The notes: generated from the letters alone by a model not told the origin. A stretch of DNA of 64,000 bases from CAVVIG01 sp050249955 (GCA_050249955.1 JBFWPN010000003.1:248001-312000), one strand, 5' to 3'; positions 1-9,060 are shown, numbered from the stretch's first letter. Numbers and translations: made by a program.

Positions 1-899
1 GTAGGCAGGACGAAGGCGACGATGTTGCGCGGCACACCGAACCGCTCCATCACCTCGAGCGCGTCAGGCAGCGCCGCCTCGGAACTCGCCGTGGAGAACG
101 CCAGCATGAAGGGCTCGCGAATGGCCCTCGCGAAGGTGAAGAAGGGTACGCGCACCAGCACGGACACGCCGACCACCACGAGCAGCACGAAGATCGCCAG
201 CGCGAGGTACATGACCAGCACGAGCTTGCCGAGGGTGAGCAGGACCGCGATGCCCTTCCCGCCAACGGTGGCGCCAATGGCCGCGAACACGCCGATGGGG
301 GCGAACCACATGACGTAGTGCGTGACGCGGAACATCGCCTGCGCCACCGACTCCATCACCGTGTAGACCGGGCGCCCCTTCTCGCCGATGGCCGCAACCG
401 CCACGCCGAAGAAGGTGGCGAAGACCACGACCTGCAGGATGTCGCCCCGCGCCATGGCGTCGACGATGGAGGTGGGGAACATGTGCAGCACGAGGTCCCA
501 CGCGTGCGGCTGCGCCTGCTGCATGGCCGACACCGCCGTGGTGTCGCCGCCGAGCGGCACGGCGAGCCCCGCACCGGGCTGGAAGACATTCACGAGGATC
601 AGCCCGAGCAGGAGCGCGACGGTGGTGGCCACCTCGAAGTAGATGATCGCCTTCAGGCCGATCCGGCCGAGCGACTTGAGGTCGCCGCTGCCCGCGATGC
701 CGACGATCAGCGTGGAGAACAGGAGCGGCGCCACGATCATCTTGATCATGCGCAGGAAGATGTCGGCGAGGGGGCGGACCGCCACCGCGAAGGACGGGAA
801 CAGCCAGCCGACCAGGATGCCCAGGAGCAGCCCGATGAAGATGCGTGCCGGGCCGCCGAGCCCGCGCCCCTCCGCCGGTCGCGCGTCGGGCTGAATCAT
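1..899 (-). CDS. Dicarboxylate/amino acid:cation symporter (DAACS), 3' part cut by window edge
   Basis: The reverse strand reads open from ATG at 899 to the window edge (about 299 codons), so the C-terminus is missing. The protein has the hydrophobic segments of the GltP/DctA symporters, with family-like stretches such as RMIKMIVAPLLFSTLIVGI, KAIIYFEVATTVALLLG and a serine-rich re-entrant region (FSTASSEAALPDALE) near the end of the visible part. Members import glutamate, aspartate or C4-dicarboxylates with Na+ or H+; the substrate here cannot be told. Its ATG overlaps the TGA of the upstream aminotransferase by 4 bp, so the two are probably translationally coupled. Confidence 0.9.
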   Translation of the reverse strand, partial: MIQPDARPAEGRGLGGPARIFIGLLLGILVGWLFPSFAVAVRPLADIFLRMIKMIVAPLLFSTLIVGIAGSGDLKSLGRIGLKAIIYFEVATTVALLLGLILVNVFQPGAGLAVPLGGDTTAVSAMQQAQPHAWDLVLHMFPTSIVDAMARGDILQVVVFATFFGVAVAAIGEKGRPVYTVMESVAQAMFRVTHYVMWFAPIGVFAAIGATVGGKGIAVLLTLGKLVLVMYLALAIFVLLVVVGVSVLVRVPFFTFARAIREPFMLAFSTASSEAALPDALEVMERFGVPRNIVAFVLP

Positions 900-2053
900 C
901 GGGCGGTCGCGTCCGCGCCGGGGCCGGCCAGGAACGCCGCAATCGCGTCGACCACGGTGCGCTGCTGCTCCAGCGTCAGCTCCGAGAAGATCGGCAGCGC
1001 GATCGTCTCGTCCGCCGCCCGTTCCGCGTGCGGGAAGTCGCCGCGGCGATGCCGCAGGTCGGCGAAGCAGGGCTGCAGGTGGAACGGCACGGGGTAGTAG
1101 ATCTCGTTGCCGATCCCGCGCTCGTCCAGGTACGCCTTGAGGTCGTCCCGGCGCGGCACGCGAACGACGAACTGGTTGAAGATGTGGTAGTGGCCGTCCG
1201 GCTGCACCGGGATCACGACCTGGTCGGCGAGCCCAGCGTCGCGGAACATCTGGGCGTAGCGCTTCGCATTCAGCCGGCGCGCCTCGGTCCAGGCCGCGAG
1301 GTGCGGTGCCTTCACCCGCAGCACGGCCGCCTGCAGTGCGTCGCACCGGAAGTTGCCGCCCACCAGGTGGTGGTAGTACTTGGGCTCCATCCCGTGCATC
1401 CGCAGCAGCTCGGCGCGCTTCGCCAGCGCCGGATCGTTCGTGGTGACCAGGCCGGCATCGCCGAATGCACCGAGGTTCTTGCTGGGAAAGAACGAGAAGC
1501 AGCCGAACGTCCCCATGCCACCGGCCGGCCGGCCATGGTAGGTGGAGCCGATCGCCTGCGCCGCGTCCTCGATCACCGCCACGCCCCGACGCCCGGCAAT
1601 CGCCAGGATCGGATCCATGTCGGCGCAGAGGCCGTACAGGTGCACCGGCATGATGGCCCGGGTGCGCGAGGTGATCGCGGCATCGACGGCGGCCGGGTCG
1701 ATGTTGTAGGTGACCGGGTCGATGTCCACCAGCACCGGCTTCGCGCCCACCCGCACGATGGCGCCGGCGGTGGCGAAGAACGAGTAGGTGGTGGTGACGA
1801 CCTCGTCGCCCGCGCCAATCCCGAGCGCCATCAGCGCGAGGAGCAGGGCGTCGGTGCCGGACGAGACCGCCACGGCGTGGCTCACGCCGATCTGCGCGGC
1901 GAGCTCGCGTTCGAGGGCCGTGATCTCCGGGCCCATGATGAAGCGCTGGCTGTCGCACACGCGCGTGACGACGTCGAGGATCTGCTGCCGGAGCGGCGCG
2001 TACTGGGCCTGGAGGTCGAGGAGCGGAACAGGAGTGCGGGCTGGGGCGGTCAC
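896..2053 (-). CDS. DegT/DnrJ/EryC1/StrS family PLP aminotransferase
   Basis: A 385-residue fold-type I aminotransferase of the sugar aminotransferase family. Visible marks are SGTDAL (residues 65-70), the PLP-contacting EDAAQ (162-166) and SFFPSKNLGAFGD, where Lys192 is the expected Schiff-base lysine. Relatives transaminate nucleotide-linked keto-sugars for LPS or other glycans; the substrate here is unknown. It starts with GTG at 2053, 8 nt after a TACAAT box that directly follows the smpB stop codon, so the transcript may be leaderless. It overlaps the downstream symporter gene by 4 bp. Length is normal for the family. Confidence 0.93.
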   Translation of the reverse strand: MTAPARTPVPLLDLQAQYAPLRQQILDVVTRVCDSQRFIMGPEITALERELAAQIGVSHAVAVSSGTDALLLALMALGIGAGDEVVTTTYSFFATAGAIVRVGAKPVLVDIDPVTYNIDPAAVDAAITSRTRAIMPVHLYGLCADMDPILAIAGRRGVAVIEDAAQAIGSTYHGRPAGGMGTFGCFSFFPSKNLGAFGDAGLVTTNDPALAKRAELLRMHGMEPKYYHHLVGGNFRCDALQAAVLRVKAPHLAAWTEARRLNAKRYAQMFRDAGLADQVVIPVQPDGHYHIFNQFVVRVPRRDDLKAYLDERGIGNEIYYPVPFHLQPCFADLRHRRGDFPHAERAADETIALPIFSELTLEQQRTVVDAIAAFLAGPGADATAR

Positions 2054-2061
2054 GTCGGCAA

Positions 2062-2067
2062 ATTGTA
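2062..2067 (-). promoter_or_regulatory. Candidate -10 box (TACAAT) for the aminotransferase gene
   Basis: TACAAT on the minus strand lies 8 nt before the GTG at 2053 and immediately beyond the smpB stop. This spacing would put transcription initiation at or next to the start codon. No good -35 hexamer was recognised. Confidence 0.45.
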
Positions 2068-2544
2068 CTATTGCCGCGACTTGACGGCGGCCCTGGTCTC
2101 GCGCTCCACTTCACGCCGCTTGATGGTCTCGCGCTTGTCGTAGTCCTTCTTGCCCTTGGCGAGCCCCACCGTCACCTTGACCCGCCCGTTCTTGAAGTAG
2201 AGACGCAGGGGCACGAGGGTCATGCCCTTCTCGGTGGTCTTGCCGATCAGCTTCCGGATTTCGTCCCGGTGCATCAGCAGCTTGCGCTGGCGCAGCGGTT
2301 CGTGATCCGCGTACCCGCGGTGCGAGTACGAGCTGATGTTGACGTTGTAGAGCCACACCTCGCCCTTCTCGATACGGGCGAAGCTGTCGCGCAGGTTCAC
2401 CCGCCCCTCGCGGATCGACTTGACCTCGGTACCGAGCAGGACCATCCCGGCCTCCCACGTGTCGAGGATGTGGTAGTCGTGAAAGGCCTTCCGGTTCTCG
2501 GCGATGTTCTCCTGCGCGAGTTCGCGCGCGGTCTTCTCAGCCAT
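2068..2544 (-). CDS. smpB: SsrA-binding protein SmpB
   Basis: A 158-residue protein matching SmpB, which binds tmRNA and brings it to stalled ribosomes for trans-translation. Diagnostic stretches are AENRKAFHDYHILDTWEAG near the N-terminus, GTEVKSIREGRVNLRDSFA in the barrel, LLMHRDEIRKL, and the basic C-terminal tail KKDYDKRETIKRREVERE that follows tmRNA into the decoding centre. Length is typical. No tmRNA gene was recognised beside it. A TAAGAT sequence about 16 nt upstream of the ATG on the minus strand could be its -10 box. Confidence 0.97.
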   Translation of the reverse strand: MAEKTARELAQENIAENRKAFHDYHILDTWEAGMVLLGTEVKSIREGRVNLRDSFARIEKGEVWLYNVNISSYSHRGYADHEPLRQRKLLMHRDEIRKLIGKTTEKGMTLVPLRLYFKNGRVKVTVGLAKGKKDYDKRETIKRREVERETRAAVKSRQ

Positions 2545-2565
2545 GAGGGTGCACAGGGATCTTAC

Positions 2566-2612
2566 TGAATTGCTGATTGGTCAGCGCTGATTGCTGATTG
2601 GATGGCTGATGG
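2566..2612. repeat. AT-richer GATTGCTGATTG-type intergenic repeat
   Basis: The smpB-pdxA gap contains repeated short words of the form GCTGATTG, much less GC-rich than its surroundings. Similar words recur at 8861-8967, 52486-52550 and 63297-63391, always between genes. Confidence 0.6.
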
Positions 2613-2643
2613 CCGATGCGGCGGGCACATCGAGGATGGGCAG

Positions 2644-3525
2644 TCAGCGGCTGGCAGTCCGTCCCCGGGCGAGTTTCGCGGCCAGCAGGACCGCGGCCAC
2701 CATGCTGCCGTGATCGGCACGTCCCTGCCCCGCGATGTCGAACGCGGTGCCGTGATCGACCGAGGTGCGCACGATCGGCAGGCCGATGGTGACGTTCACG
2801 GCCTGACCGAACGCCAGCAGCTTCACGGGGATCAGCCCCTGGTCGTGGTAGCACGCCACCACCACGTCGAAGTCGCCCCGGGCCGCGCGCACGAACACGG
2901 TGTCGCCCGGGAAGGGGCCCTCGACGGTCAACCCCTCGCGCCGGCACTCGTCGATGGCCGGCACGATGTGGTCGAGTTCCTCACGGCCGAAGAGGCCGTG
3001 CTCGCCGGCATGCGGGTTCAGGCCGGCGACGGCGATGCGAGGACGCTCGATGCCGAACCGCGGGAGTTCCCGGGCCACCAGGCGGATGGTGCCGGCCATC
3101 AGCGCGCGGGTGATCGTCCGCGGCACGTCCGCCAGCGCGATGTGCACGGTGGCGAGGACCACGCGCAGCGCATCGGAGTGGAACATCATCGCCACGTCGG
3201 CCGCGCCGGTGAGATGCGCGAGCAGGTCGGTATGTCCGGCCCAGTGCAGCCCAGCCAGCCTGAACGCTTCCTTGTTCACGGGGGCGGTGGCGATGGCGTC
3301 CACGACCCCAGACTGGGCGTCGGCCACGGCCTTCAGCAGGACCTCGTACGACGCCAGGCCCGCAGCGCCCGAGAGCACGCCGGGCTCGAACCGCTGGCCC
3401 CCGGGCGGCATGTAGATGATCGGCTCGCAGACCTCGAGCACGCGGGCATCGACCGCCGTCTTTGCGGTGATTTCCGGACCGATGCCAGCCGGATCGCCCA
3501 CCGTGAGTGCAATGCGCGGCTTCAC
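2644..3525 (-). CDS. pdxA: 4-hydroxythreonine-4-phosphate dehydrogenase PdxA
   Basis: PdxA oxidises 4-phosphohydroxy-L-threonine in DXP-dependent vitamin B6 synthesis. The protein opens with RIALTVGDPAGIGPEI and carries ATAPVNKEAF, the metal-site histidine context AGHTDLLAHLTG, GLNPHAGEHGLFG, VACYHDQGLIPVKLL and SVDHGTAFDIAGQG. I place the start at GTG 3525, which gives 293 residues and a 4-bp overlap with the upstream TGA; the longer open frame begins with low-complexity Arg/Val sequence that is not PdxA. It is somewhat shorter than the roughly 330 residues of the E. coli enzyme, with the shortfall in the N-terminal half. Confidence 0.94.
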   Translation of the reverse strand: MKPRIALTVGDPAGIGPEITAKTAVDARVLEVCEPIIYMPPGGQRFEPGVLSGAAGLASYEVLLKAVADAQSGVVDAIATAPVNKEAFRLAGLHWAGHTDLLAHLTGAADVAMMFHSDALRVVLATVHIALADVPRTITRALMAGTIRLVARELPRFGIERPRIAVAGLNPHAGEHGLFGREELDHIVPAIDECRREGLTVEGPFPGDTVFVRAARGDFDVVVACYHDQGLIPVKLLAFGQAVNVTIGLPIVRTSVDHGTAFDIAGQGRADHGSMVAAVLLAAKLARGRTASR

Positions 3526-4298
3526 GACCGGCACCCGCACGTGCCCGACCCACACGAGCCGGTCCCGCACCCGGACGGGTTGCCGCACCCTCCTTCGCTG
3601 CCGCACCCGCCGTGTACCTCGCCCTTGCTGTTCGGCAGTTCGTAGCGGAGGCAGCACTTCAGGCGCCCGCAGAGGCCGGAGAGCTTCGAGGGGTTGAGGC
3701 TGAGGTCCTGCTGCTTCGCCATCTTGATCGAGACCGGCTCGAAGCTGGTCAGGAACGTGGTGCAGCAGAGCGGGCGACCGCAGGTGCCGTATCCCCCGAG
3801 GGCGCGTGCCTCGTCACGCACGCCCACCTGCCGCATCTCGATCCGCGTGCGGAACTCGGCGGCCAGCTCGCGCACCAGCTCACGGAAGTCCACGCGGGCA
3901 TCGGCCGTGAAGTAGAAGAGCAGGCGCGATCCGTCGAAGGCCTGCTCCACGCGCGTCAGCTTCATGGGCAGCCCGCGCTCGCGAATCTTCAGCAGCGCCA
4001 CGCGATGCGCCTCGCGCTCACGCTGCTGCTGCCTCATGCGGGTGACGATGTCCTCGGGGGACGCGAGCCGGACCAGGCGGGGCGTCGCCTCCGTCGCCGC
4101 CGGGCGGCGCGCAGCGAGCTGGGGCACCGTCCGCGTCACGGTCCCCACCGCATGCCCCTGCTCGGTCTGCACGACCACGGTCTCGCCAGCCACCGGCACC
4201 CGCCGGTCATCGTCCACGACGCAGGTCTGGTGACGCCCGACGGGGGTCAGCTTCACCGAGACGACACGCAGGGGCTGGACGGCGTCGGGCACGGTCAC
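3522..4298 (-). CDS. PSP1 domain protein (RicT/YaaT-like) with Cys/Gly-rich tail
   Basis: A 258-residue PSP1-domain protein of the RicT (YaaT) family; in Bacillus this belongs to the Ric complex, which binds Fe-S clusters and promotes RNase Y action. The core shows VDFRELVRELAAEFRTRIEMRQVG, then GYGTCGRPLCCTTFL and SGLCGRLKCCLRYE, the family's cysteine pairs. The last ~29 residues form a CG-repeat tail with six cysteines that is not part of the usual core. GTG at 4298 overlaps the holB TGA by 4 bp; holB-yaaT adjacency also occurs in Firmicutes, supporting the assignment. The longer in-frame extension upstream is antisense-like holB sequence and was discarded. Confidence 0.88.
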   Translation of the reverse strand: MTVPDAVQPLRVVSVKLTPVGRHQTCVVDDDRRVPVAGETVVVQTEQGHAVGTVTRTVPQLAARRPAATEATPRLVRLASPEDIVTRMRQQQREREAHRVALLKIRERGLPMKLTRVEQAFDGSRLLFYFTADARVDFRELVRELAAEFRTRIEMRQVGVRDEARALGGYGTCGRPLCCTTFLTSFEPVSIKMAKQQDLSLNPSKLSGLCGRLKCCLRYELPNSKGEVHGGCGSEGGCGNPSGCGTGSCGSGTCGCRS

Positions 4299-5329
4299 AG
4301 TTCCAGGACGAGCCAGTCGGCCAGGATCTTCGCATTGGCGTACCGGTCGATGGCGGCCATCGCACGGTCGACCGCCTGGAACGCCTTCCGCCCCCTGTCG
4401 CCGGCAAAGGCCGACAGCCGATCGAACCGGCCCTGCAGGTCGCCGTTGGCGAGCAGGGCGGTGTCGGCCCCCGACGCCACCAGCTCGACGTCGCGAAGCA
4501 GCGTGGACATCGCCCGCAGGTACAGCGCGAGCTGGTCGCGCTCGCTGATCGAGGCGCTCGTCTTCGCGGTGAGTTCCTTCGACAGCTCCATCCGCTTGCG
4601 CCCATCCTCCGATGCCGCGACCTGCACCAGCACGCGGAACGCCACATCGCGCACGTCGGTGTCCTCCCCTTCCGAGGCCACATGCGAGAGCGCCGCGCCG
4701 ATGCTGCCGTCGGCCATGGAGGCGAGCCGGTACGCCTGGCCGTCGTCCAGGCCTCCCTTCAGCCGCTGGAGCGCCGCCACCACCTCCCGCGGTTCGAGCG
4801 CACGGAACCGGAGTTGCGGGCACCTCGACCGGACCGTCTGCAGCAGCGTGTCAGGCAGGGCCGTCACGAGGATGAAGACGGACGACGGCGGCGGCTCCTC
4901 GAGAATCTTGAGCAGCGCGTTCTGGGCGCCAATCTCGAGGCCGTCCGCCGAGTCGATGATGGTGACCCGCCGGCGCCCCTCGAAGGGGCGGTAGCCGGCA
5001 CGATCGATTGCCTCGCGCACCGGCTCGATCTTGATGTTGCCCTTGTCGTTCGGCTGGATGACGAGGACGTCCGGGTGCACGCCGCGGGCGATGCGCGTGC
5101 AGGGCGGACAGGTGCCGCAGGCGTCCAGTCCTGGTCCGCTACCGTCGGGCTGGGTGAAGGTGATCGGCTCGAGGCAGTTGAGGGCCTGGGCCGTCGAGAG
5201 GGCAGCGAGCCGCTTCCCGACACCGGTTGGCCCTGAGAAGATGAGGCTCGGCGGCAGCGTCTGCCTCGCCACCGATCGGGTCAGGAGCGCAACGAGCCTG
5301 CGATGTCCGATGAGGTCGCGAAACGGCAT
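4295..5329 (-). CDS. holB: DNA polymerase III subunit delta'
   Basis: A 344-residue AAA+ clamp-loader subunit. It shows FSGPTGVGKR (P-loop, residues 31-40), the zinc-binding cysteines CGTCPPC (71-77), HPDVLVIQPNDKGNIKIEPVREAI, the IIDSADGLEIGAQNALLKILEEPP block and the arginine-finger motif SRCPQL. The intact P-loop is common in non-enteric delta' proteins. It is the first gene of a tightly packed minus-strand run holB - PSP1 - pdxA with 4-bp overlaps. A TACGAT box about 18 nt upstream of the ATG may be its -10 element. Confidence 0.95.
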   Translation of the reverse strand: MPFRDLIGHRRLVALLTRSVARQTLPPSLIFSGPTGVGKRLAALSTAQALNCLEPITFTQPDGSGPGLDACGTCPPCTRIARGVHPDVLVIQPNDKGNIKIEPVREAIDRAGYRPFEGRRRVTIIDSADGLEIGAQNALLKILEEPPPSSVFILVTALPDTLLQTVRSRCPQLRFRALEPREVVAALQRLKGGLDDGQAYRLASMADGSIGAALSHVASEGEDTDVRDVAFRVLVQVAASEDGRKRMELSKELTAKTSASISERDQLALYLRAMSTLLRDVELVASGADTALLANGDLQGRFDRLSAFAGDRGRKAFQAVDRAMAAIDRYANAKILADWLVLEL

Positions 5330-5353
5330 GTCCAGCCAGCGTTCCGCATCGTA

Positions 5354-7768
5354 TCACCGCTCCCTGGCTTTCCTTTCCTTGCGCGGCTCATCATCGTCGC
5401 GGCCGATGCCGAACACGCGCGACCAGAACCCGCGCTTCTTCTTCGGGGGTTCCTCGGCGCGCGGCTCCGCCTGGGCGGCCGGTTCGACGACACCGGCCGT
5501 GGCCGTGGCGGCCTGAATCGCCGCGTCGTCCGCGCGCGGCGGCGGCGGGTCGCCTCCCCCGGTGAAGGCGGCGGCAATGGAGCCGAAGATGCCACGCGAC
5601 GCGTGGATGTCGCACGTGGCGGTCGGCTGGGTGCCGCGCGCGAAGTACTCCGTGTAGACCATCGAGCGCTGCGTGAGGCGGCCGTCCTCGCCGATCACGT
5701 CGGCGTGCTCGCACCCTTCGGTCGCGAGCTTGCCCGACACGCGGCAGACCTCGGCGCTGACCACACCGGCCGGCGCCTTGAGCCACCGTGGCTTGTCCCC
5801 CTTCGTCGCCGTCTTCATGAAGGAGGCCCAGAGGGGAACCGCCACGTCGGCAGCGAAGCCTCCCGGGAGGATCGTCTGCGGCTGGTCGAAGCCGACCCAG
5901 ACACCCGCTACGAGCGGCGGGGTGAACCCGACGAACCATGCGTCGTGGTAGTCGTTCGTCGTGCCGGTCTTGCCGGCGGCCGGCAGCGTGAAGCCGAGCG
6001 ACCGCGCACCGGCGGCCGTGCCGGCGTTGATGACGTCGGCCATCATGGTGGCCATCAGGTAGGCCGTGATTGCGGATACGGCACGCGAGCCCTTCTCTTC
6101 GGCAGCGAAGAGCACCGTGCCGTCACGGTCCTCGACCCGCCGGATCAGCACCGGTGTCGGCACGACGCCCTCGTTGGCGAATGCGGCATACGCGGTGGTC
6201 AGCGACTGCAGCGTCACCTCGCCGGACCCCAGCGCGAGCGACGGCACGCTGGGCACGTCGCCCACCCCCATCGCCTTCGCATACTGCACGGTCTTCGGAA
6301 TCCCCACGTCCTGCAGCAACCGCACGGCCGCTCGATTGCTCGAGGTGCGAAGGGCGGCGCGCAGGCTCATCGAGTCGGACGTGGAATGCTCGTCCTCCGG
6401 CGTCCAGTCGCCCTGGAGCGTCGGGATCGGCTCGTTCAGGTTCTCGATGAGCGTGGCCGGCGTGTACCCCGCTTCCAGCGCTGCCGCATACACGAACGGC
6501 TTGAATGCCGATCCGGGCTGGCGCCTGGCCTGCACGGCGCGGTTGAAGTGGCTGCCGGCGAAGTCGCGCCCCCCGGTCATGGCGCGTACGTGACCGGTCG
6601 CCGGGTCGAGGGCGATCAGCGCCGCCTGGAGCGGCTCACCCTGGGTGGGGGCCTCCTTGCGCCGCTTCGCACGCGCAGCGCGACGCTCCTCGACACTCCT
6701 GACTCCGGCCAGGACGGCGGCGTCGGCAGCGGTCTGCATGGTCATGTCGATGGTCGCGTAGACGCGGAGCCCGCCCTGGTAGACCCGCTGCCACCCGAAA
6801 CGGTCGACGAGCTCGCGCCGGACCTGCTCCTTGAAATACTGCCCGTGCGGCTCGTCGGCACGCAGGTTGTCCTTCAGCACCGGCTTCACGCGACGTGCGG
6901 CCTGCCGCTCGCCGTCGTCGATGGCGCCGAACTCCTCCATGGCCTGCAGCACGATGTTGCGCCGCGCGACCGCCCGTTCGAGGGACACGGTCGGTGCATA
7001 CGTCGATGGCGACTTCACGAGACCGGCCAGCAGTGCCGCCTCGGGCACGGTGAGCTCGGACGCGTGCTTCGCGAAGAACCCGCGTGACGCCGCTTCGACG
7101 CCGTAGAGGCCGTCACCGAAATAGACCTTGTTGAGGTACAGCTCGAGGATCTGATCCTTCGTGTACAGCCGCTCGATGCGTGCGGCGAGGATCAGCTCCT
7201 GCAGCTTTCTCCGGTAGGTCTTGTCAGGCGTGAGGAAGCTCTGGCGGGCGAGCTGCTGCGTGATGGTGCTGCCGCCCTGCGCGAGGCGACCCCGTCGGAT
7301 GTTGGCGAGCATCGCCGAACCGATGCGCACGAGATCGAAGCCGCCATGCTCGTAGAAGCGCTGGTCTTCGATGGCGAGGATCGCCTGCCTGAGGTTCGGC
7401 GACACCTCGGCAAGCGGAACCTCGATCCGCTGTTCCTTGAAGATCGTGAAGGCGAGCTCGTCGTGCCGGTCGAAGACCGCCGTCGCCTGGTCCATCTCGC
7501 CGATGCGCCTCAGCGCATCCACGTCGGGCAGCCCCCGCCGCAGGGACACCACCATCCAGGCGCTCGCGACGATGGCCACGACCACCATGAGCGCGCTGCC
7601 ATAGGCCACGGCCCTGACAGCCCGCGGGTGCGACCGGCGCACGCCGTTGAACGTGGCCAGCAGACGTTCGATGCGGCTGCGTAAGAACTGCACGGGCTGA
7701 AGCCCTGCAACTGCCGATCCAGAGAAATCCTCGTGGATTCTCGTGGCATTTCGGTTGCACCCCGTCAC
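5354..7768 (-). CDS. Class A penicillin-binding protein (PBP1A type)
   Basis: An 804-residue bifunctional peptidoglycan synthase. There is one N-terminal membrane anchor (about 52-75). The GT51 glycosyltransferase domain has IEDQRFYEHGGFD with catalytic Glu134 and GGSTITQQLARQ (165-176). The transpeptidase domain has SAFK (Ser420, Lys423), SSN (476-478) and KTGTT (600-604). The last ~100 residues are a charged Pro/Ala/Lys-rich tail. An internal in-frame codon near residue 26 could be the real start, because the first residues look unremarkable. It polymerises and cross-links glycan strands on the periplasmic side of the inner membrane. Confidence 0.95.
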   Translation of the reverse strand: MTGCNRNATRIHEDFSGSAVAGLQPVQFLRSRIERLLATFNGVRRSHPRAVRAVAYGSALMVVVAIVASAWMVVSLRRGLPDVDALRRIGEMDQATAVFDRHDELAFTIFKEQRIEVPLAEVSPNLRQAILAIEDQRFYEHGGFDLVRIGSAMLANIRRGRLAQGGSTITQQLARQSFLTPDKTYRRKLQELILAARIERLYTKDQILELYLNKVYFGDGLYGVEAASRGFFAKHASELTVPEAALLAGLVKSPSTYAPTVSLERAVARRNIVLQAMEEFGAIDDGERQAARRVKPVLKDNLRADEPHGQYFKEQVRRELVDRFGWQRVYQGGLRVYATIDMTMQTAADAAVLAGVRSVEERRAARAKRRKEAPTQGEPLQAALIALDPATGHVRAMTGGRDFAGSHFNRAVQARRQPGSAFKPFVYAAALEAGYTPATLIENLNEPIPTLQGDWTPEDEHSTSDSMSLRAALRTSSNRAAVRLLQDVGIPKTVQYAKAMGVGDVPSVPSLALGSGEVTLQSLTTAYAAFANEGVVPTPVLIRRVEDRDGTVLFAAEEKGSRAVSAITAYLMATMMADVINAGTAAGARSLGFTLPAAGKTGTTNDYHDAWFVGFTPPLVAGVWVGFDQPQTILPGGFAADVAVPLWASFMKTATKGDKPRWLKAPAGVVSAEVCRVSGKLATEGCEHADVIGEDGRLTQRSMVYTEYFARGTQPTATCDIHASRGIFGSIAAAFTGGGDPPPPRADDAAIQAATATAGVVEPAAQAEPRAEEPPKKKRGFWSRVFGIGRDDDEPRKERKARER

Positions 7769-7782
7769 GGCGGAGGCCCACC

Positions 7783-8106
7783 GTGCAACGAAGCGTGCGC
7801 ATCATCCTCACCGTTACACTGTCGCCGGCGCTGGGCTGGACAGCCGGCGTCTGGCACGCCTCATCCACGGGCGCACACACGTACCGTCCGGCGTCCGCCG
7901 CGGTCGTGGCTCCAGCCGCGCAGCCGGTCAGGGGGCCGCACATCGATGATGAGGTGCGGCTCACGCCACCCGCCTCGCGTGTGGACCTGCGGGGCAACGA
8001 CGTGTCACCGGCGGTCGCCAGCTACACGCAGGACCCGGCCGGCTTCCTGGTGGAAGAGCATGCACCGGGTACCGAGGTCAGCCGCCTCGGTGATCCCCAG
8101 TCCTGA
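7783..8106 (+). CDS. Small exported hypothetical protein
   Basis: A 107-residue protein, not recognised. The N-terminus (MQRSVRIILTVTLSPALGW) looks like a signal peptide, followed by a Pro/Ala-rich, low-complexity region without cysteines. It is divergent from the penicillin-binding protein gene with only about 14 nt between the two starts, so the promoters must overlap the coding regions or one start is further in. A cell-envelope location is inferred only from the signal-like start. Confidence 0.5.
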   Translation: MQRSVRIILTVTLSPALGWTAGVWHASSTGAHTYRPASAAVVAPAAQPVRGPHIDDEVRLTPPASRVDLRGNDVSPAVASYTQDPAGFLVEEHAPGTEVSRLGDPQS

Positions 8107-8153
8107 CCAGGCCGGTCCGCTTCCTGCAGATCACGGGGTCAGGAGGATTGGTG

Positions 8154-8699
8154 ATGAGCAGCGCACTTCACACCGTCGCAGGACTGTCCATCTGTTCGCT
8201 CTGCCTGGGGGCGCCGTTCGTGAGCGGTGCGGCCACGCTGGGTCGGGCCAACGAGGACGTCACACTCACGGGGTGCCTCGTCAGGGGTGAAGGCGACGGC
8301 GCCGGCTACTTCCTCACCAACGCGTCTGGCGAACCGTCATGGCAGCGTCCGGACGACACCCGCGTCCAACCGGGCATCGTCGGCACCAGCGGCAACTATG
8401 AGTCGGTGTTCTACTGGCTCGATGACGATGACGACCTGCTGAAGCATGTGGGGCACGACGTGGAGATTCGTGGCGACGTCGACAGCAGCCTGGAGGACGG
8501 CGTGATCGAGCTGGATCGGAAGGAGCGCTGGACCGAACTCACCGTGAAGGCGGACGGACGGACGATGAAGGCACGCGTGGCACATGCGTCGGTGGTTCCG
8601 GCGCCTGGCGATTCTGACAGGAAGGGTCGGGTACTCGTGCGGCGGGTCGACGTGGAGAAGGTCGAGATGCTCTCGCCAACGTGCAGCGCAGCGCGATAG
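8154..8699 (+). CDS. Exported hypothetical protein
   Basis: A 181-residue protein with a signal-like N-terminus (HTVAGLSICSLCLGAPFVSGA) and a compact region containing VTLTGCLVRGEGDGAGYFLTN, GHDVEIRGDVDSS and VEKVEML. This pattern resembles small OB/barrel-like exported proteins common in Acidobacteriota, but the family is not one I can name. AGGAGG at 8141-8146 sits 7 nt before ATG 8154, which decides the start over the upstream TTG and GTG. Confidence 0.65.
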   Translation: MSSALHTVAGLSICSLCLGAPFVSGAATLGRANEDVTLTGCLVRGEGDGAGYFLTNASGEPSWQRPDDTRVQPGIVGTSGNYESVFYWLDDDDDLLKHVGHDVEIRGDVDSSLEDGVIELDRKERWTELTVKADGRTMKARVAHASVVPAPGDSDRKGRVLVRRVDVEKVEMLSPTCSAAR

Positions 8700-8749
8700 A
8701 CCGACTGTAGGGGCTTGGGGGATGCCACCCAGCTCGTGAACCGAGTGAG

Positions 8750-8826
<77 letters not shown>

Positions 8827-8860
8827 AAGGCGAACAACTGAAGTGCAGCCGTCAGGCTGC

Positions 8861-8967
8861 AGATTTCAGATTGAACAGAACATTGAGTCTAGCAAACCCG
8901 CCGAGGTTCGCCAACCCGCAATTTCAACCTGCAATCTCCAATCGTCAATCTGCGATCTGCAGTCTGA
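8861..8967. repeat. AT-richer repeat between tRNA-Asp and tRNA-Val
   Basis: The spacer holds short repeated words such as CAATCTCCAATCGTCAATCTGC, related to the GATTG-type words in other gaps of this window. No gene is visible. Confidence 0.5.
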
Positions 8968-8972
8968 ACGGA

Positions 8973-9048
8973 TGGTGGGCGGTACAGGACTCGAACCTGT
9001 GACAGCCGGCGTGTAAAGCCGGAGCTCTACCAACTGAGCTAACCGCCC
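8973..9048 (-). tRNA. tRNA-Val (TAC)
   Basis: The minus strand gives a 76-nt cloverleaf: acceptor GGGCGGT, D arm TAGCTCAGTTGGTAGAGC, anticodon stem-loop CCGGC-TTTACAC-GCCGG with anticodon TAC, T arm CAGGTTCGAGTCCTG and encoded CCA. Confidence 0.96.
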
Positions 9049-9060
9049 GGCCGAGCACTG

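Noticed and set aside
2068..2644. A tmRNA (ssrA) gene beside smpB
   Set aside because: No tRNA-like acceptor or tag-coding segment seen in the short gaps here.
5303..7087. 594-codon plus-strand open frame
   Set aside because: Antisense shadow of the penicillin-binding protein gene in GC-rich DNA; Arg/His/Gly/Pro-rich with no domain.
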